NCBI RefSeq assembly: GCF_006376675.1
Contig: NZ_VEWK01000019.1
Span: forward strand, 1-39,291
DNA length: 39,291 nucleotides
Source: Brucella pecoris
Lineage (GTDB): Bacteria > Pseudomonadota > Alphaproteobacteria > Rhizobiales > Rhizobiaceae
Reading direction: 5' to 3'
Shown here: positions 9,076-18,415 of the stretch, piece by piece
How positions within the stretch are numbered: the first letter of the stretch is position 1
Layout: each line of letters begins with the position of its first letter
Notes under the pieces: generated by a model
The model's database searches: none
What the model saw: only the letters and a program-made list of their open reading frames with translations
Told to the model about the DNA's origin: nothing
Position numbers and translations under genes: made by a program

Positions 9076-10149
9076 TCAGGCGCCCAGCTCGGTTAGGAGT
9101 GCGGTCTGGTGATCGGAAATCAGCGCATCGACCAGTTCGTCCAGATCGCCTTCCATAACCCGGTCGAGCTTGTAGAGCGTCAGGTTGATGCGATGATCGG
9201 TGACACGTCCCTGCGGAAAATTATAAGTGCGGATACGCTCGGAGCGGTCGCCCGATCCAACCTGGCTGCGCCGCGATTCCGAACGTTCGGTATCCGCCTT
9301 CTGGCGCTCCATGTCGTAGAGGCGCGCGCGCAAAATCTGCATGGCGCGGGCGCGGTTCTGGTGCTGGGATTTTTCAGCCTGAACGACCATGATGCCGGTC
9401 GGAATATGGGTAATACGCACGGCCGAGTCGGTCGTATTGACGTGCTGGCCCCCTGCGCCCGAGGCCCGCATCGTATCGATGCGGATATCTTCGTTGCGGA
9501 TCTCGATATCGATATCTTCTGCTTCAGGCAAAACCGCGACGGTTGCAGCCGAGGTGTGAATACGGCCACCCGCTTCCGTTTCAGGCACACGCTGCACACG
9601 GTGCACACCCGATTCGAACTTGAGCTTGGAGAACACGCCCTTGCCGGAAACTGTGGCGATGATTTCCTTGTAACCACCGGCATCGCCTTCGCTGGCCGAG
9701 ACCAGCTCGACACGCCAGCCTTTTTCGGCGGCATAGCGCTCATACATGCGGAAGAGATCGCCCGCGAAAAGGGCTGCTTCCAGCCCCCCCGTACCGGCAC
9801 GAATTTCGAGAATAGCGTTCTTCTCGTCAGCAGCGTCTTTCGGCAAGAGCAGAATCTGGACTTCCTGCTCAAGCGTCTCGATGCGCTTTTCGACTTCCGG
9901 CAGCTCTTCCAGCGCCAGTGCGCGCATCTCGGCATCGTTGGTTGCATCGTCACGCATGGCCGCCAGATCGATTGCTTCCTTGCGGGCGTCGGTCAATTCG
10001 CGAATCTTGCCAACCACCTCCTGAAGCTCGGAATATTCCGATGCGAGCTTCACATAGGTTTCCGAATCCGGATTGTTGGCCATCTGGCTTTCGATCATCG
10101 AGAACCGCTTCAAGAGCTGGTCCATCCGGTCCTGCGGCAATGCAATCAT
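9076..10149 (-). CDS. prfA: Peptide chain release factor 1
   Basis: Ribosomal class-1 release factor reading UAA and UAG. It is 357 residues, the normal length. The codon-recognition tripeptide is P-E-T at 189-191 (P-x-T type, RF1 rather than RF2's SPF), and the GGQ hydrolysis motif is at 233-235. The ATG at 10149 has AGGAC about 6 bases upstream. It follows ptsP by 96 bases in the same direction and precedes prmC by 2 bases, giving a prfA-prmC unit. Confidence 0.97.
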   Translation of the reverse strand: MIALPQDRMDQLLKRFSMIESQMANNPDSETYVKLASEYSELQEVVGKIRELTDARKEAIDLAAMRDDATNDAEMRALALEELPEVEKRIETLEQEVQILLLPKDAADEKNAILEIRAGTGGLEAALFAGDLFRMYERYAAEKGWRVELVSASEGDAGGYKEIIATVSGKGVFSKLKFESGVHRVQRVPETEAGGRIHTSAATVAVLPEAEDIDIEIRNEDIRIDTMRASGAGGQHVNTTDSAVRITHIPTGIMVVQAEKSQHQNRARAMQILRARLYDMERQKADTERSESRRSQVGSGDRSERIRTYNFPQGRVTDHRINLTLYKLDRVMEGDLDELVDALISDHQTALLTELGA

Positions 10150-10245
10150 GTCATGTCCTAAAAATTGTCAGCGGCGTGCAAGAATACAAAACGAGACGCC
10201 GTGCAAACCTGCACCGCGACCGTCCCGTCAGGTCAATCTGCTTCG

Positions 10246-12516
10246 CTATAACGGAATATCGTTGTCTTCGGCAAATCTCATCAGCATTTCGCGTAGTGAA
10301 TGCGCGCTGTTCGGCTTGTCCAGTTCTTCCGCCAGCAAGGCTGTGAGCTTGCCTGCATCCAGCGCGTCGAGCATGGCCTTGACCGGGCCGATTGCCGCCG
10401 CCGACATCGAGATCGAGCGAAAACCGATACCCACCAGCGCCATGGCAGGAAGCGGCCGGCTGGCCATTTCACCGCACAAGGTGACCGACTTGCCGTGACG
10501 ATTGCCGGTTTCCACAATGAAGCGCAACGCACGCAGGAATGCGGGAGAAAGCTGGTCGAAACGGCCCGACATCAACGAATTACCGCGATCGGTCGCCATC
10601 AGGAACTGGAAAAGATCATTCGAGCCGACGGAGATGAAATCGACGAGCGACATCAGTTCCTCGAGCTGCCAAAGCAGCGACGGCACCTCGATCATCGCTC
10701 CCAGTTTCAGACACATGGGCAACTGATGAGCGAACCGCGACAAATGACGGACCTCACGATCGATGATCTCGCGCGCGGCCTTCACTTCGCTGACTTCCGT
10801 GATCATCGGCAGCAGGATTTTCAACTCACGGCCGCCCGCCGCCTTCAAAAGCGCCCTTAGCTGGGTGCGCAGCAGCCCCGGACGGTCGAGCGTCAGCCGG
10901 ATGGCCCGCCAGCCGAGTGCCGGATTTTCTTCCTGTACCGTCGAACTGAAATAAGGGAGAACCTTGTCTCCACCGATATCCAGCGTCCGGAAAGTCACCG
11001 GCTTGTCACCTGCAGCCTCGATAACTGAGCGATAGAGGCGCTCCTGCTGCTCGGCACGCGGAAATGTCGAAGCGACCATGAACTGAAGTTCAGTGCGAAA
11101 GAGGCCGATCCCCGCCGCACCGGACGCCGACAATTGCGGCAGATCGACAAGAAGCCCTGCATTCATCAGAAGCGAGATATCGACGCCGTCCTTCGTGACG
11201 GATGGCTTGTCACGCAACTCACGGTAATGGGCCTGACGCCGCGCCCGGAACCGCACCTTTTCGGCATAGGCCGTTTCCAGATCGGATTGCGGACGCAGAT
11301 GCATGATGCCTTCATCGCCATCGACAATTGCCGCATCGTTGTTTTCGGCCATGGATACAATGCCCTTGGCCTGGCCGACCACCGGAATACCCATCGCGCG
11401 GGCGACGATCACAACGTGGCTCGTGGCAGCGCCGTCTTCCAGAACGACACCGCGCAAGCGTTCGCGCGGATAATCCAGGAGTTCGGCAGCTCCCATGGAG
11501 CGGGCGACGATGATCGCATCCTTGGCCAGCGATTCGGCAATGGTCTTGATGTCGCGCCCCATGAGCTGGCGCAGCAGACGGTTCGCGAGATCGTCGAAAT
11601 CCGACAGGCGCTCGCGCATATAGGGATCGGTCAGATGCACCATGCGCGCACGTGTGTCGCTCTGTACCTTTTCGACCGCCGCCTCGGCAGTCAGACCATT
11701 GTGAATGGCTTCTTCCAGGCGCCGCACCCAGCCGCGATCATGGGCAAACATGCGATAAGCTTCGAGTACTTCGCGATGCTCACCTTCTGCTGCCACATCG
11801 CGGCGCGACAGCATGTCATCGATGGAGATACGCAGGCTGCCCAGCGCTTCGTCGAGCCGGTTGAGTTCCGCCTGACTGTCCTCGTTGAAAAGATTGGTGA
11901 CGACGATGCGCGGCTCATGCAACACCACATGGCCAAGGCCGATACCGTCGTTGAAAGCCTGTCCTGTCACGCTCATCGGGCGACCGAGATCGAGCTCTAT
12001 GCCCGGACGTGCCAGACGCAAACCGTCACCGGTCGCGATGATTTCGGCAAGGACCATAGCCGTGGTTTCAAGTGCTTCAACCTCGTCTTCCCGATAAGCC
12101 CGCTTGGTCTTGTTCTGGACGACAAGAACGCCCAAAGTGCGGCCGGCGCGCAGAACGGGAACGCCGAGGAAGGAATTATAGGCTTCTTCACCCGTTTCCG
12201 GCAGATAGGCGAAGGCCGGATGGCTCTGGGCATCTGTCAAATTGAGGGGACGGGCACTCGCTGCAATCGTGCCGACCAGACCCTGACCGAGGCGAAGCTG
12301 GGCAAGATGGACAGCCTGCGGGTTGAGACCTTCAGTGGCATAGAGTTCGAGAACGCCATCGGCACGCAATATGTAGAAGGAGCAGACTTCCGCGACCATG
12401 TTCTGGGCGATTTCGCGAACGATCCGGTCGAGGCGCGCCTGCGGTTCCAGCGGCTCCGCCATCAATTCGCGCAACCGCTTGAGCAGTACGCGGGGACCGG
12501 TTGTCAGCTCACGCAT
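10246..12516 (-). CDS. ptsP: Phosphoenolpyruvate-protein phosphotransferase PtsP (EI-Ntr)
   Basis: First enzyme of the nitrogen-related phosphotransferase relay: it takes phosphate from PEP and passes it to NPr, which signals rather than transporting sugar. It is 756 residues from the ATG at 12516, with GGAG about 13 bases upstream. The open frame runs 62 codons further without family similarity. An N-terminal GAF domain (about 20-160) binds small effectors such as glutamine in studied homologues. It is followed by the PEP-utilising N domain, the phosphohistidine domain with H367 (GAATSHVVIVARAMG), and the TIM-barrel PEP-binding domain. It lies between lysC and prfA, an arrangement I recall from Brucella and rhizobia. 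Confidence 0.94.
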   Translation of the reverse strand: MRELTTGPRVLLKRLRELMAEPLEPQARLDRIVREIAQNMVAEVCSFYILRADGVLELYATEGLNPQAVHLAQLRLGQGLVGTIAASARPLNLTDAQSHPAFAYLPETGEEAYNSFLGVPVLRAGRTLGVLVVQNKTKRAYREDEVEALETTAMVLAEIIATGDGLRLARPGIELDLGRPMSVTGQAFNDGIGLGHVVLHEPRIVVTNLFNEDSQAELNRLDEALGSLRISIDDMLSRRDVAAEGEHREVLEAYRMFAHDRGWVRRLEEAIHNGLTAEAAVEKVQSDTRARMVHLTDPYMRERLSDFDDLANRLLRQLMGRDIKTIAESLAKDAIIVARSMGAAELLDYPRERLRGVVLEDGAATSHVVIVARAMGIPVVGQAKGIVSMAENNDAAIVDGDEGIMHLRPQSDLETAYAEKVRFRARRQAHYRELRDKPSVTKDGVDISLLMNAGLLVDLPQLSASGAAGIGLFRTELQFMVASTFPRAEQQERLYRSVIEAAGDKPVTFRTLDIGGDKVLPYFSSTVQEENPALGWRAIRLTLDRPGLLRTQLRALLKAAGGRELKILLPMITEVSEVKAAREIIDREVRHLSRFAHQLPMCLKLGAMIEVPSLLWQLEELMSLVDFISVGSNDLFQFLMATDRGNSLMSGRFDQLSPAFLRALRFIVETGNRHGKSVTLCGEMASRPLPAMALVGIGFRSISMSAAAIGPVKAMLDALDAGKLTALLAEELDKPNSAHSLREMLMRFAEDNDIPL

Positions 12517-12660
12517 GATCGTCGGGGGCTCCTTCACAATTGCTGACGTGCGTTCCGCCAGCCGATTCCCAATACCCGCCCGCGAAGCGTTACGCCAACC
12601 CCTTTGTGAGCATTTTTGACACGCGCGTCCAGAACAAATAGTCGCTGCTCGCAAAATGTT

Positions 12661-12696
12661 GCAGGGCCGCGCACCCTTTCGGATACGCGGCCCTGC
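12661..12696 (-). terminator. Long GC-rich hairpin after lysC
   Basis: GCAGGGCCGCG (12661-12671) and its exact complement (12686-12696) form an 11-base-pair stem with a 14-base loop, 38 bases after the lysC stop codon. The minus-strand sequence after it has only a short T-run, so it is a plausible but not classical terminator. Confidence 0.55.
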
Positions 12697-12734
12697 ATAC
12701 AACTATGCTTCAAAACGGAATGTGAACCGGCTGG

Positions 12735-14006
12735 TTACTTGTCGAGGCCGTAGACCGCGTGCAACGTGCGCACGGCCAGTTCCGCATAAGGGCCGTCGAT
12801 CAGGATCGAAATCTTGATTTCAGACGTCGTGATGGCGCGGATATTGATGCCCTTTTCGGCCAGCGCCTTGAAGGCCGTGGCCGCAACGCCCGCATGGCTG
12901 CGCATACCGATGCCGATGACCGAAATCTTGGCGAGGCCCGTTTCGGACTGGATGTTGTCGAAGCCGATTTCACCCTTGACCTTGTCCAGCACCTTCAGCG
13001 ACTTGTCGACATCACCGGTCGGAATGGTGAAGGTCATGTCGGTCTTGGAGCCGTCTTCCGACACGTTCTGCACGATCATGTCGACATTGATATGCTCTTC
13101 GGCGAGCGGTCCGAAAATTGCTGCCGAAACGCCCGGCCTGTCGGCCACGCGCCGCAGCGAGATCTGAGCTTCATCCTTCGCAAAGGCGATACCTGTGACG
13201 ACCTGCTGTTCCACGATTTCATCCTCGTCGCAAATAAGGGTGCCGGGCGGGTTGATCGGATCACCCATGCCCGGCGCATCTGGGTCCGTAAAGCTCGAGC
13301 GCACGAAAGTGCGCACCTTGTGCACCATGGCGAGTTCGACCGAACGCACCTGCAGAACCTTGGCACCGAGCGATGCCATTTCCAGCATTTCCTCGAAGGA
13401 AATCTTCGAAAGACGCTTCGCCTTCGGCTCCACGCGCGGGTCGGTGGTGTAGACGCCATCGACATCCGTATAGATATCGCAGCGATCAGCCTTCACACCG
13501 GCGGCGATGGCGACAGCAGACGTGTCCGAACCGCCGCGTCCGAGCGTTGCAACGCGGTTGTCAGGCCCAATGCCCTGGAAACCGGCAACGACGGCAACCT
13601 GTCCCATTTCCATGCGGCGGATGATTTCCGAACCGTCGATTTCCTGAATACGGGCCGCGCCATGGGCGTTGTCGGTCTTGATCGGGATCTGCCAGCCCTG
13701 CCACGAACGCGCATCGACGCCGATTGACTGAAGTGCAATTGCCAGAAGGCCGCTCGTTACCTGCTCGCCGGATGCGACGATGGTGTCATATTCACGGGCA
13801 TCATAGAAAGGCGAGCTTGCACCGCAGACTTTCGGCATGTTCTGCACCCAGCCGACCAGTTCATTGGTCTTGCCGGACATGGCCGAAACGACGACGGCAA
13901 CCTGATTGCCCGCCTCGACCTCGCGTTTGACGTGGCGCGCCACATTATAGATGCGTTCCAGATCAGCTACCGAAGTGCCGCCGAATTTCATCACGATGCG
14001 CGCCAT
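12735..14006 (-). CDS. lysC: Aspartate kinase
   Basis: Phosphorylates aspartate, the first step to lysine, methionine, threonine and diaminopimelate for peptidoglycan. It is 423 residues. The N-terminal amino-acid kinase domain starts with KFGGTS at 7-12. Two C-terminal ACT domains (about 265-420) mediate feedback inhibition, and the length fits the single-chain ACT-containing class. The ATG at 14006 is confirmed by the conserved N-terminus MARIVMKFGGTS; the ribosome binding site is weak. Divergent from ubiG, with a hairpin downstream. Confidence 0.96.
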   Translation of the reverse strand: MARIVMKFGGTSVADLERIYNVARHVKREVEAGNQVAVVVSAMSGKTNELVGWVQNMPKVCGASSPFYDAREYDTIVASGEQVTSGLLAIALQSIGVDARSWQGWQIPIKTDNAHGAARIQEIDGSEIIRRMEMGQVAVVAGFQGIGPDNRVATLGRGGSDTSAVAIAAGVKADRCDIYTDVDGVYTTDPRVEPKAKRLSKISFEEMLEMASLGAKVLQVRSVELAMVHKVRTFVRSSFTDPDAPGMGDPINPPGTLICDEDEIVEQQVVTGIAFAKDEAQISLRRVADRPGVSAAIFGPLAEEHINVDMIVQNVSEDGSKTDMTFTIPTGDVDKSLKVLDKVKGEIGFDNIQSETGLAKISVIGIGMRSHAGVAATAFKALAEKGINIRAITTSEIKISILIDGPYAELAVRTLHAVYGLDK

Positions 14007-14152
14007 TTAAGGTTACGTCCCGCTGTTTAGAAAAATTTCACTCTCACCTGCCCAAACCTTATATTGTTGCGACAGGCAAACCCGGGGTCACATAGCTAAA
14101 ATGCCGCGCTTCCGCAAGGCCGCGATTCGTATCGGGCCACTTGAGAGCAAAA

Positions 14153-14182
14153 TTGATTTGTTCCTTGACTTTGGAGTACTAC
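14153..14182 (+). promoter_or_regulatory. Possible ubiG promoter
   Basis: TTGATT (14153-14158), an 18-base spacer and TACTAC (14177-14182) lie about 40 bases upstream of the ubiG ATG in the lysC/ubiG divergent gap. The -10 is only a moderate match. Confidence 0.3.
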
Positions 14183-14223
14183 CTTGAGAGCAGAACCGCA
14201 CGCTTCCGCCGCTGGAGAATGAA

Positions 14224-14970
14224 ATGACCGAGACCGCCCGTACCACCATCGACGCTTCGGAAATCGAGCATTTTTCGCGCATCGCTGCGGAATGGTGGAA
14301 TCCGCAGGGCAAGTTCCGCCCGTTGCATAAATTCAATCCGACACGGCTTGCCTATATCAAGGAAAAAATCTGCGCCAAGTTCAACCGCGATCCGAACTCG
14401 CCGCGCCCATTCGAGGGCTTGCGCCTGCTTGATATCGGCTGCGGCGGCGGTCTTCTCTGCGAGCCAATGGCACGTCTTGGAGCAACGGTAATTGGTGCCG
14501 ACGCCTCCACGACCAATATCGAAGTGGCAAAAATCCACGCCGCACAAAGCGGCGTCGAGATCGACTACCGTGCCACCACAGCGGAAGCATTGGCCGAAGC
14601 CGGTGAAAAATTCGACGTCGTGCTCAACATGGAAGTGGTCGAACACGTTTCCGATGTCGACCTGTTCATGTCCGCGACCAGCGAAATGGTTAAGCCCGGC
14701 GGACTGATGTTCGTTGCCACCATCAACCGCACGCTGAAGGCCTACGGTCTGGCAATCATCGGCGCGGAATATGTCTTGCGCTGGCTGCCGCGCGGCACGC
14801 ATCAGTATGAAAAGCTGGTTCGCCCGGAAGAACTAGAATCCGCGCTTGCTAAAGGGGGCCTGCGCCTCATCGACAAGCTGGGCGTGACCTACAATCCGCT
14901 TGCCGATAGCTGGAGCCGCTCCCGCGACACCGATGTGAATTATATGGTGCTTGCCGAACGTCCGGTCTGA
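14224..14970 (+). CDS. ubiG: Bifunctional ubiquinone O-methyltransferase UbiG
   Basis: SAM-dependent enzyme performing both O-methylations in ubiquinone biosynthesis (UbiG/COQ3). It is 248 residues. SAM motif I LDIGCGGG is at 69-76, an acidic motif II (GADAS) follows, and family signatures AAEWWNPQGKFRPLHKFNP near the N-terminus and RGTHQYEKLVRPEEL near the C-terminus are intact. GGAGA lies 6 bases before the ATG. It is convergent with the downstream transporter gene, with 5 bases between the stop codons. Confidence 0.95.
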   Translation: MTETARTTIDASEIEHFSRIAAEWWNPQGKFRPLHKFNPTRLAYIKEKICAKFNRDPNSPRPFEGLRLLDIGCGGGLLCEPMARLGATVIGADASTTNIEVAKIHAAQSGVEIDYRATTAEALAEAGEKFDVVLNMEVVEHVSDVDLFMSATSEMVKPGGLMFVATINRTLKAYGLAIIGAEYVLRWLPRGTHQYEKLVRPEELESALAKGGLRLIDKLGVTYNPLADSWSRSRDTDVNYMVLAERPV

Positions 14971-14975
14971 TTCCA

Positions 14976-15857
14976 TCAGCCTCTTTGCGCGCGCGTTGTC
15001 ATGGCAACGCCTGCGCAGATGACCAGCGCCCCGATCCAGGTCAGCGGCGGATAGTGTTCGCCGAGAAACAGTGTTCCCGAAATAAGCCCCAGTGCCGCCG
15101 CGACATAGCCGATCTGGCTGAGATAGACCGGCCCGCCAACCGCCTGTAACCGAAAGAACAGGGCGAACATGCCCGCCGATGCGATCGACTGGGCCAATGC
15201 AGCCCATGGCGCGAACGCAAGAGTTTCAATCGGAAACTGACCGGTGAAGACGACTATCCCGATCAAGAGCATCAGTGCCGACGCCAGGTGGCTTCCCGCA
15301 GCAAGTTCGGTCGGATCGGAGTTTTTCGGCCAGTCCAGTGTGCGATAGACGTTGCCGATGGCCAAAAGCACTGGAATGAGCAATGCCGCAGCGATCCACA
15401 ATGGATCGGCGGGCTTCCCCACTTCACCGCGCGTCATCGCCACCATTACCGCACCGATAAAACCGGCCGCTATACCGCCTATCCCGAGCGCATTGGGCCG
15501 CCGCAGCCCAAACCCCATCGACAAAACAAGCGTGATGACCGGCGACAATGTGTACATGATGCCGGTAAATCCAGCGCCAAGGCGCGGAATAGCGGAAAGA
15601 ATGAGGAGATTGGGCAGCGCATAGGAGATGAACGCGGTGCAGATATAATAACGCAGCCGCCCGCCTGAAAAGCTGATCTTCTTTCCTTGCAGGAGAAGAA
15701 CGGCAAAAAGAATGATACCGGCGCTTGCCGAGAACAGAAATGTCCAGATGGCAGGCGGGATACCTGACTGCGCAGCGATCTTGCCAAGCGGCAGGATGAG
15801 ACCCAGCAAGGTACCGGTTGCGATCAGCAAAAAAGGCGCAGAATCCGTCAGTTTCAT
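14976..15857 (-). CDS. EamA/DMT superfamily transporter
   Basis: Inner-membrane protein of 293 residues with about ten hydrophobic segments in two repeats of five, the drug/metabolite transporter (EamA) pattern. Both half-repeats end in short polar loops, and the protein ends in a basic tail. AGGAG lies about 9 bases before the ATG at 15857. Substrate cannot be inferred from sequence; members export amino acids, nucleosides or metabolites. It lies 23 bases downstream of the broken DUF1178 gene in the same direction. Confidence 0.85.
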   Translation of the reverse strand: MKLTDSAPFLLIATGTLLGLILPLGKIAAQSGIPPAIWTFLFSASAGIILFAVLLLQGKKISFSGGRLRYYICTAFISYALPNLLILSAIPRLGAGFTGIMYTLSPVITLVLSMGFGLRRPNALGIGGIAAGFIGAVMVAMTRGEVGKPADPLWIAAALLIPVLLAIGNVYRTLDWPKNSDPTELAAGSHLASALMLLIGIVVFTGQFPIETLAFAPWAALAQSIASAGMFALFFRLQAVGGPVYLSQIGYVAAALGLISGTLFLGEHYPPLTWIGALVICAGVAMTTRAQRG

Positions 15858-15880
15858 GCGCCTTGTCTCCTGTGTGGCAA

Positions 15881-16307
15881 TCAGTTCTTGTCTTCTGGGA
15901 ATACCGGCAACGGCAGAACGTCGACACCGTCTTCGAGCAGCGTTTGCACATCCTCGCGCGACGCTTCGCCGTAGATACCACGTGTTTCGGTCTCGCCGAA
16001 ATGGATCTTCCGAGCTTCCTCGGCAAATTTGTCGCCCACATAATCTGCATTCTCTCGAACCTTGCGGCTCAATTCCCGCATTTCATCCAGTATCTGCTTC
16101 TGCGTGTCACCCAGCGTCATGGCAATATTTTTCCTTGCCACGGCTTGTCGAAACGGCTGGAGCCATCAGCGATTTCTGGACGGCTTGCGAATTGCACACC
16201 GGGCAAGCGACAAGCTTCCTTTCCGACTGACGGTCGAAATCGGCATTGTCGCGAAACCAGCCCTCGAATTCATGGCCCTGATCGCAATGAAGCGAAAAGC
16301 GGATCAT
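15881..16307 (-). pseudogene. DUF1178 family protein gene with a +1 frameshift
   Basis: The N-terminal half (MIRFSLHCDQGHEFEGWFR..., with CPVC, from the ATG at 16307) and the C-terminal half (...ENADYVGDKFAEEARKIHFGE...PLPVFPEDKN, ending at 15881) of one DUF1178 protein lie in different frames. They meet at a run of five A on the coding strand (16128-16132). Removing one A joins them into an uninterrupted protein of about 141 residues, the normal family length. As written, the first frame ends seven codons after the run. Both halves are well conserved, so the lesion is recent, a sequencing error, or bypassed by slippage. It starts 5 bases after the nitrilase stop codon. Function unknown; the N-terminal CxxC resembles a small zinc ribbon. 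Confidence 0.8.
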
Positions 16308-16312
16308 GGAAT

Positions 16313-17167
16313 TTACGCATCCTCTTTCTGTTTCGTCGAGCAAGTCCGGACATCGAACTCCCGCGCATTCTTCAGGTTCGGTATCTTGGCACGTGCAGCC
16401 GTGCTTTCCGCCACGTCGATGTCGGCCAGAATGACACCCGGTTCATCATGGTCGGCTTCGGCGAGAATTTTACCCCACGGCGAAACGATGATCGAGTGAC
16501 CATAGGTTTCGCGTCCATCCTCATGCAGACCGCCCTGCGCGGCAGAGATCAGGAAGGCACCATTTTCGATGGCACGCGCACGCTGCAGGATATGCCAGTG
16601 AGCCTCGCCAGTCTGTTTCGTGAAGGCAGCCGGGCCGGTGATCACATTGGCGCCGGCAAGCGCCTGGGCACGGAACAATTGCGGAAAGCGGATATCGTAG
16701 CAGATCGCCATGCCGAAGTTTGCGAAAGGCAGTTCGGCAATAATGGTTTCCTTGCCCGGCTCATAGGTTGCCGATTCGCGCCAGCTTTCACCATTGTCGA
16801 GGTCGACATCGAACATATGGATCTTGTCATAGGTTACGAGCTTCTCACCTGAAGGCGTGAAAATTCCGGCGCGATTGGCAATCTTGCCGTCTCCGGCATC
16901 GATAGCGGTTGAACCGATATGCAGGAAGATGCCGTGTTTCGCGGCGAGTGCCGAAGCAGCCTTGAAAACAAGATCGTTGGCTTCGTCACGCAGGCTCGCC
17001 TTGAAGGCTGCACGATCACGCATCATCGCGCCAGTCATTTCCGGCGATTGCACATAGGCCGCGCCCTTCGCTGCCGCGTCAGCGACGAGTTTCTCCAGAG
17101 CCTCGATATTGCGGACAACATCTGTGCCGGAACGCATCTGTATTGCGGCAGCGCGGAACATGCTCAT
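16313..17167 (-). CDS. Carbon-nitrogen hydrolase (nitrilase family, NIT1-like)
   Basis: Cytosolic amidase of the nitrilase superfamily, 284 residues. The catalytic triad is intact: E43 (SPEM), K116 (YDKIHMFD) and C157 (AICYDIRFP). The short form and neighbourhood suggest the Nit1/deaminated-glutathione amidase or omega-amidase type, a metabolite-repair enzyme; the exact substrate is inferred. GGGGGAG lies about 8 bases before the ATG at 17167; a second ATG two codons in is possible. It is 21 bases downstream of the glutaredoxin gene and 5 bases upstream of the DUF1178 gene, forming a common alphaproteobacterial cluster. Confidence 0.9.
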   Translation of the reverse strand: MSMFRAAAIQMRSGTDVVRNIEALEKLVADAAAKGAAYVQSPEMTGAMMRDRAAFKASLRDEANDLVFKAASALAAKHGIFLHIGSTAIDAGDGKIANRAGIFTPSGEKLVTYDKIHMFDVDLDNGESWRESATYEPGKETIIAELPFANFGMAICYDIRFPQLFRAQALAGANVITGPAAFTKQTGEAHWHILQRARAIENGAFLISAAQGGLHEDGRETYGHSIIVSPWGKILAEADHDEPGVILADIDVAESTAARAKIPNLKNAREFDVRTCSTKQKEDA

Positions 17168-17188
17168 CGGTTTCTCCCCCTTTATATT

Positions 17189-17455
17189 CTAGGCCAATTC
17201 GCCAGTCTTGAGCAGGCCGTCCAGCTTGCCCTGATCGTCCAGCGCGAAAAGATCATCGCATCCGCCGACATGAACAGGCCCGACGAAAATCTGCGGGAAG
17301 GTGTTACGGCCCGAACGCTCTTGCATTTCAGCGCGCAATTCCGGCGATGCGCCTGCATCGATTTCATGAAAGGCAACACCCTTGCGGGTCAGAAGGTCCT
17401 TGGCCCGGCTGCAATAAGGGCAACCGGTGCGCGTGTAGATCGTTACATCAATCAT
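17189..17455 (-). CDS. grxC: Glutaredoxin 3
   Basis: Dithiol glutaredoxin reducing disulfides with glutathione. It is 88 residues from the ATG at 17455. The open frame continues 23 codons upstream, but GGAG lies immediately before two adjacent ATG codons, and the family starts here (MIDVTIYTRTGCPYC). The active site CPYC is at 12-15, and the TFPQIFVG cis-Pro motif and GGCDDL glutathione-binding motif are intact. It belongs to the comF-grx-nitrilase-DUF1178 cluster. Confidence 0.94.
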   Translation of the reverse strand: MIDVTIYTRTGCPYCSRAKDLLTRKGVAFHEIDAGASPELRAEMQERSGRNTFPQIFVGPVHVGGCDDLFALDDQGKLDGLLKTGELA

Positions 17456-17549
17456 CATAAACTCCAGTGTTTGACCACTATATAAGTGGCAAAAGCGCCG
17501 TCTGGAAGCCCCGAAGCTTTTCACGAGCTTGTGTAGCCCACTATCCGGT

Positions 17550-18338
17550 TCAATCCGGCAGCACCCGGCTGAAAGTCAGCACATCCACGCTTTTCGCGCC
17601 GCCGCGCAACAAAGCCCGCGTCACCGCCTTGACCGTAGCACCGGTCGTATAGACATCGTCGATGAGCAGAACCCGCCGCCCGCGAACATGAATCTCGTGT
17701 TCCTGCGGCACGCGAAACGCGCCGTCCACATTGCGCCTTCGTTCTTTTGTGCCAAGACCGATCTGCTGATCGGTCCGGCGTACACGCTTCACGCCTTGCG
17801 GCGCAAAGGGTTTCGATTCCAGTTTTGCAAGGGCACGGGCGAGTTCCGCCGACTGGTTGAAACGCCGTTGCCAAAACCGCCAGCGATGCAGAGGCACCGG
17901 AAGAATAACCTCGCATTCATCCAGCAGTTCACGACCCGCGCGCTGCATCCAGCGCGCCATCCACGGAGCGAGATCGGTCCGGTCATGAAACTTGAGCGAG
18001 ACCACCATGCGCTGCGCCGCCCCGCGATGCAGGACTGCGGACCGGAGACGCCGGAAAGGCGGGGGATCGGCAATCGCTTCCGCACTCATGAAGTTCTCAC
18101 CGAGGTCATGACTGAAAGGTATGCCAAGCACCTGACAGTAGGGCTTTTCTATAAAGCGCAGCTCCGGCCAGCATTTCGAACACAGCGTCCCTGGTTCGGA
18201 TACATGCATCCGGCAGCCGATACAGGTCGGTGGAAACAACATATCCGCCGACGAGCGAACGGTCCTGCCAGCAAGCCGCCGCAGCCTGTCGCTAACCCCG
18301 CGCAAAAAGGTTTGATGCGTTCTATCGTCATCCGCCAT
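17550..18338 (-). CDS. comF: ComF family phosphoribosyltransferase-like protein
   Basis: ComF family member of 262 residues. It has an N-terminal zinc-binding motif with C39, C42, C53 and C56 (CIGC...CSKC), and a C-terminal type-I phosphoribosyltransferase domain with PRPP loop VLLIDDVYTTGAT at about 223-235. In naturally competent bacteria ComF helps single-stranded DNA uptake; in this group the role is unproven. The open frame extends far upstream, but the ATG at 18338 begins the family-like N-terminus and leaves 77 bases to the divergent methyltransferase gene. Confidence 0.88.
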   Translation of the reverse strand: MADDDRTHQTFLRGVSDRLRRLAGRTVRSSADMLFPPTCIGCRMHVSEPGTLCSKCWPELRFIEKPYCQVLGIPFSHDLGENFMSAEAIADPPPFRRLRSAVLHRGAAQRMVVSLKFHDRTDLAPWMARWMQRAGRELLDECEVILPVPLHRWRFWQRRFNQSAELARALAKLESKPFAPQGVKRVRRTDQQIGLGTKERRRNVDGAFRVPQEHEIHVRGRRVLLIDDVYTTGATVKAVTRALLRGGAKSVDVLTFSRVLPD

Positions 18339-18415
18339 TGCATTCGCCCCCGTTCGAATGCATCTATCCCCGCAACGATTGTACTGAACCTTGCTCGAAA
18401 GAGAAGACGAATTCC

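Noticed and set aside
9109..10161. 350-codon plus-strand open frame opposite prfA
   Set aside because: Antisense shadow of a complete release factor gene.
11134..12546. 470-codon plus-strand open frame opposite ptsP
   Set aside because: Antisense shadow; ptsP on the other strand has all expected domains and motifs.
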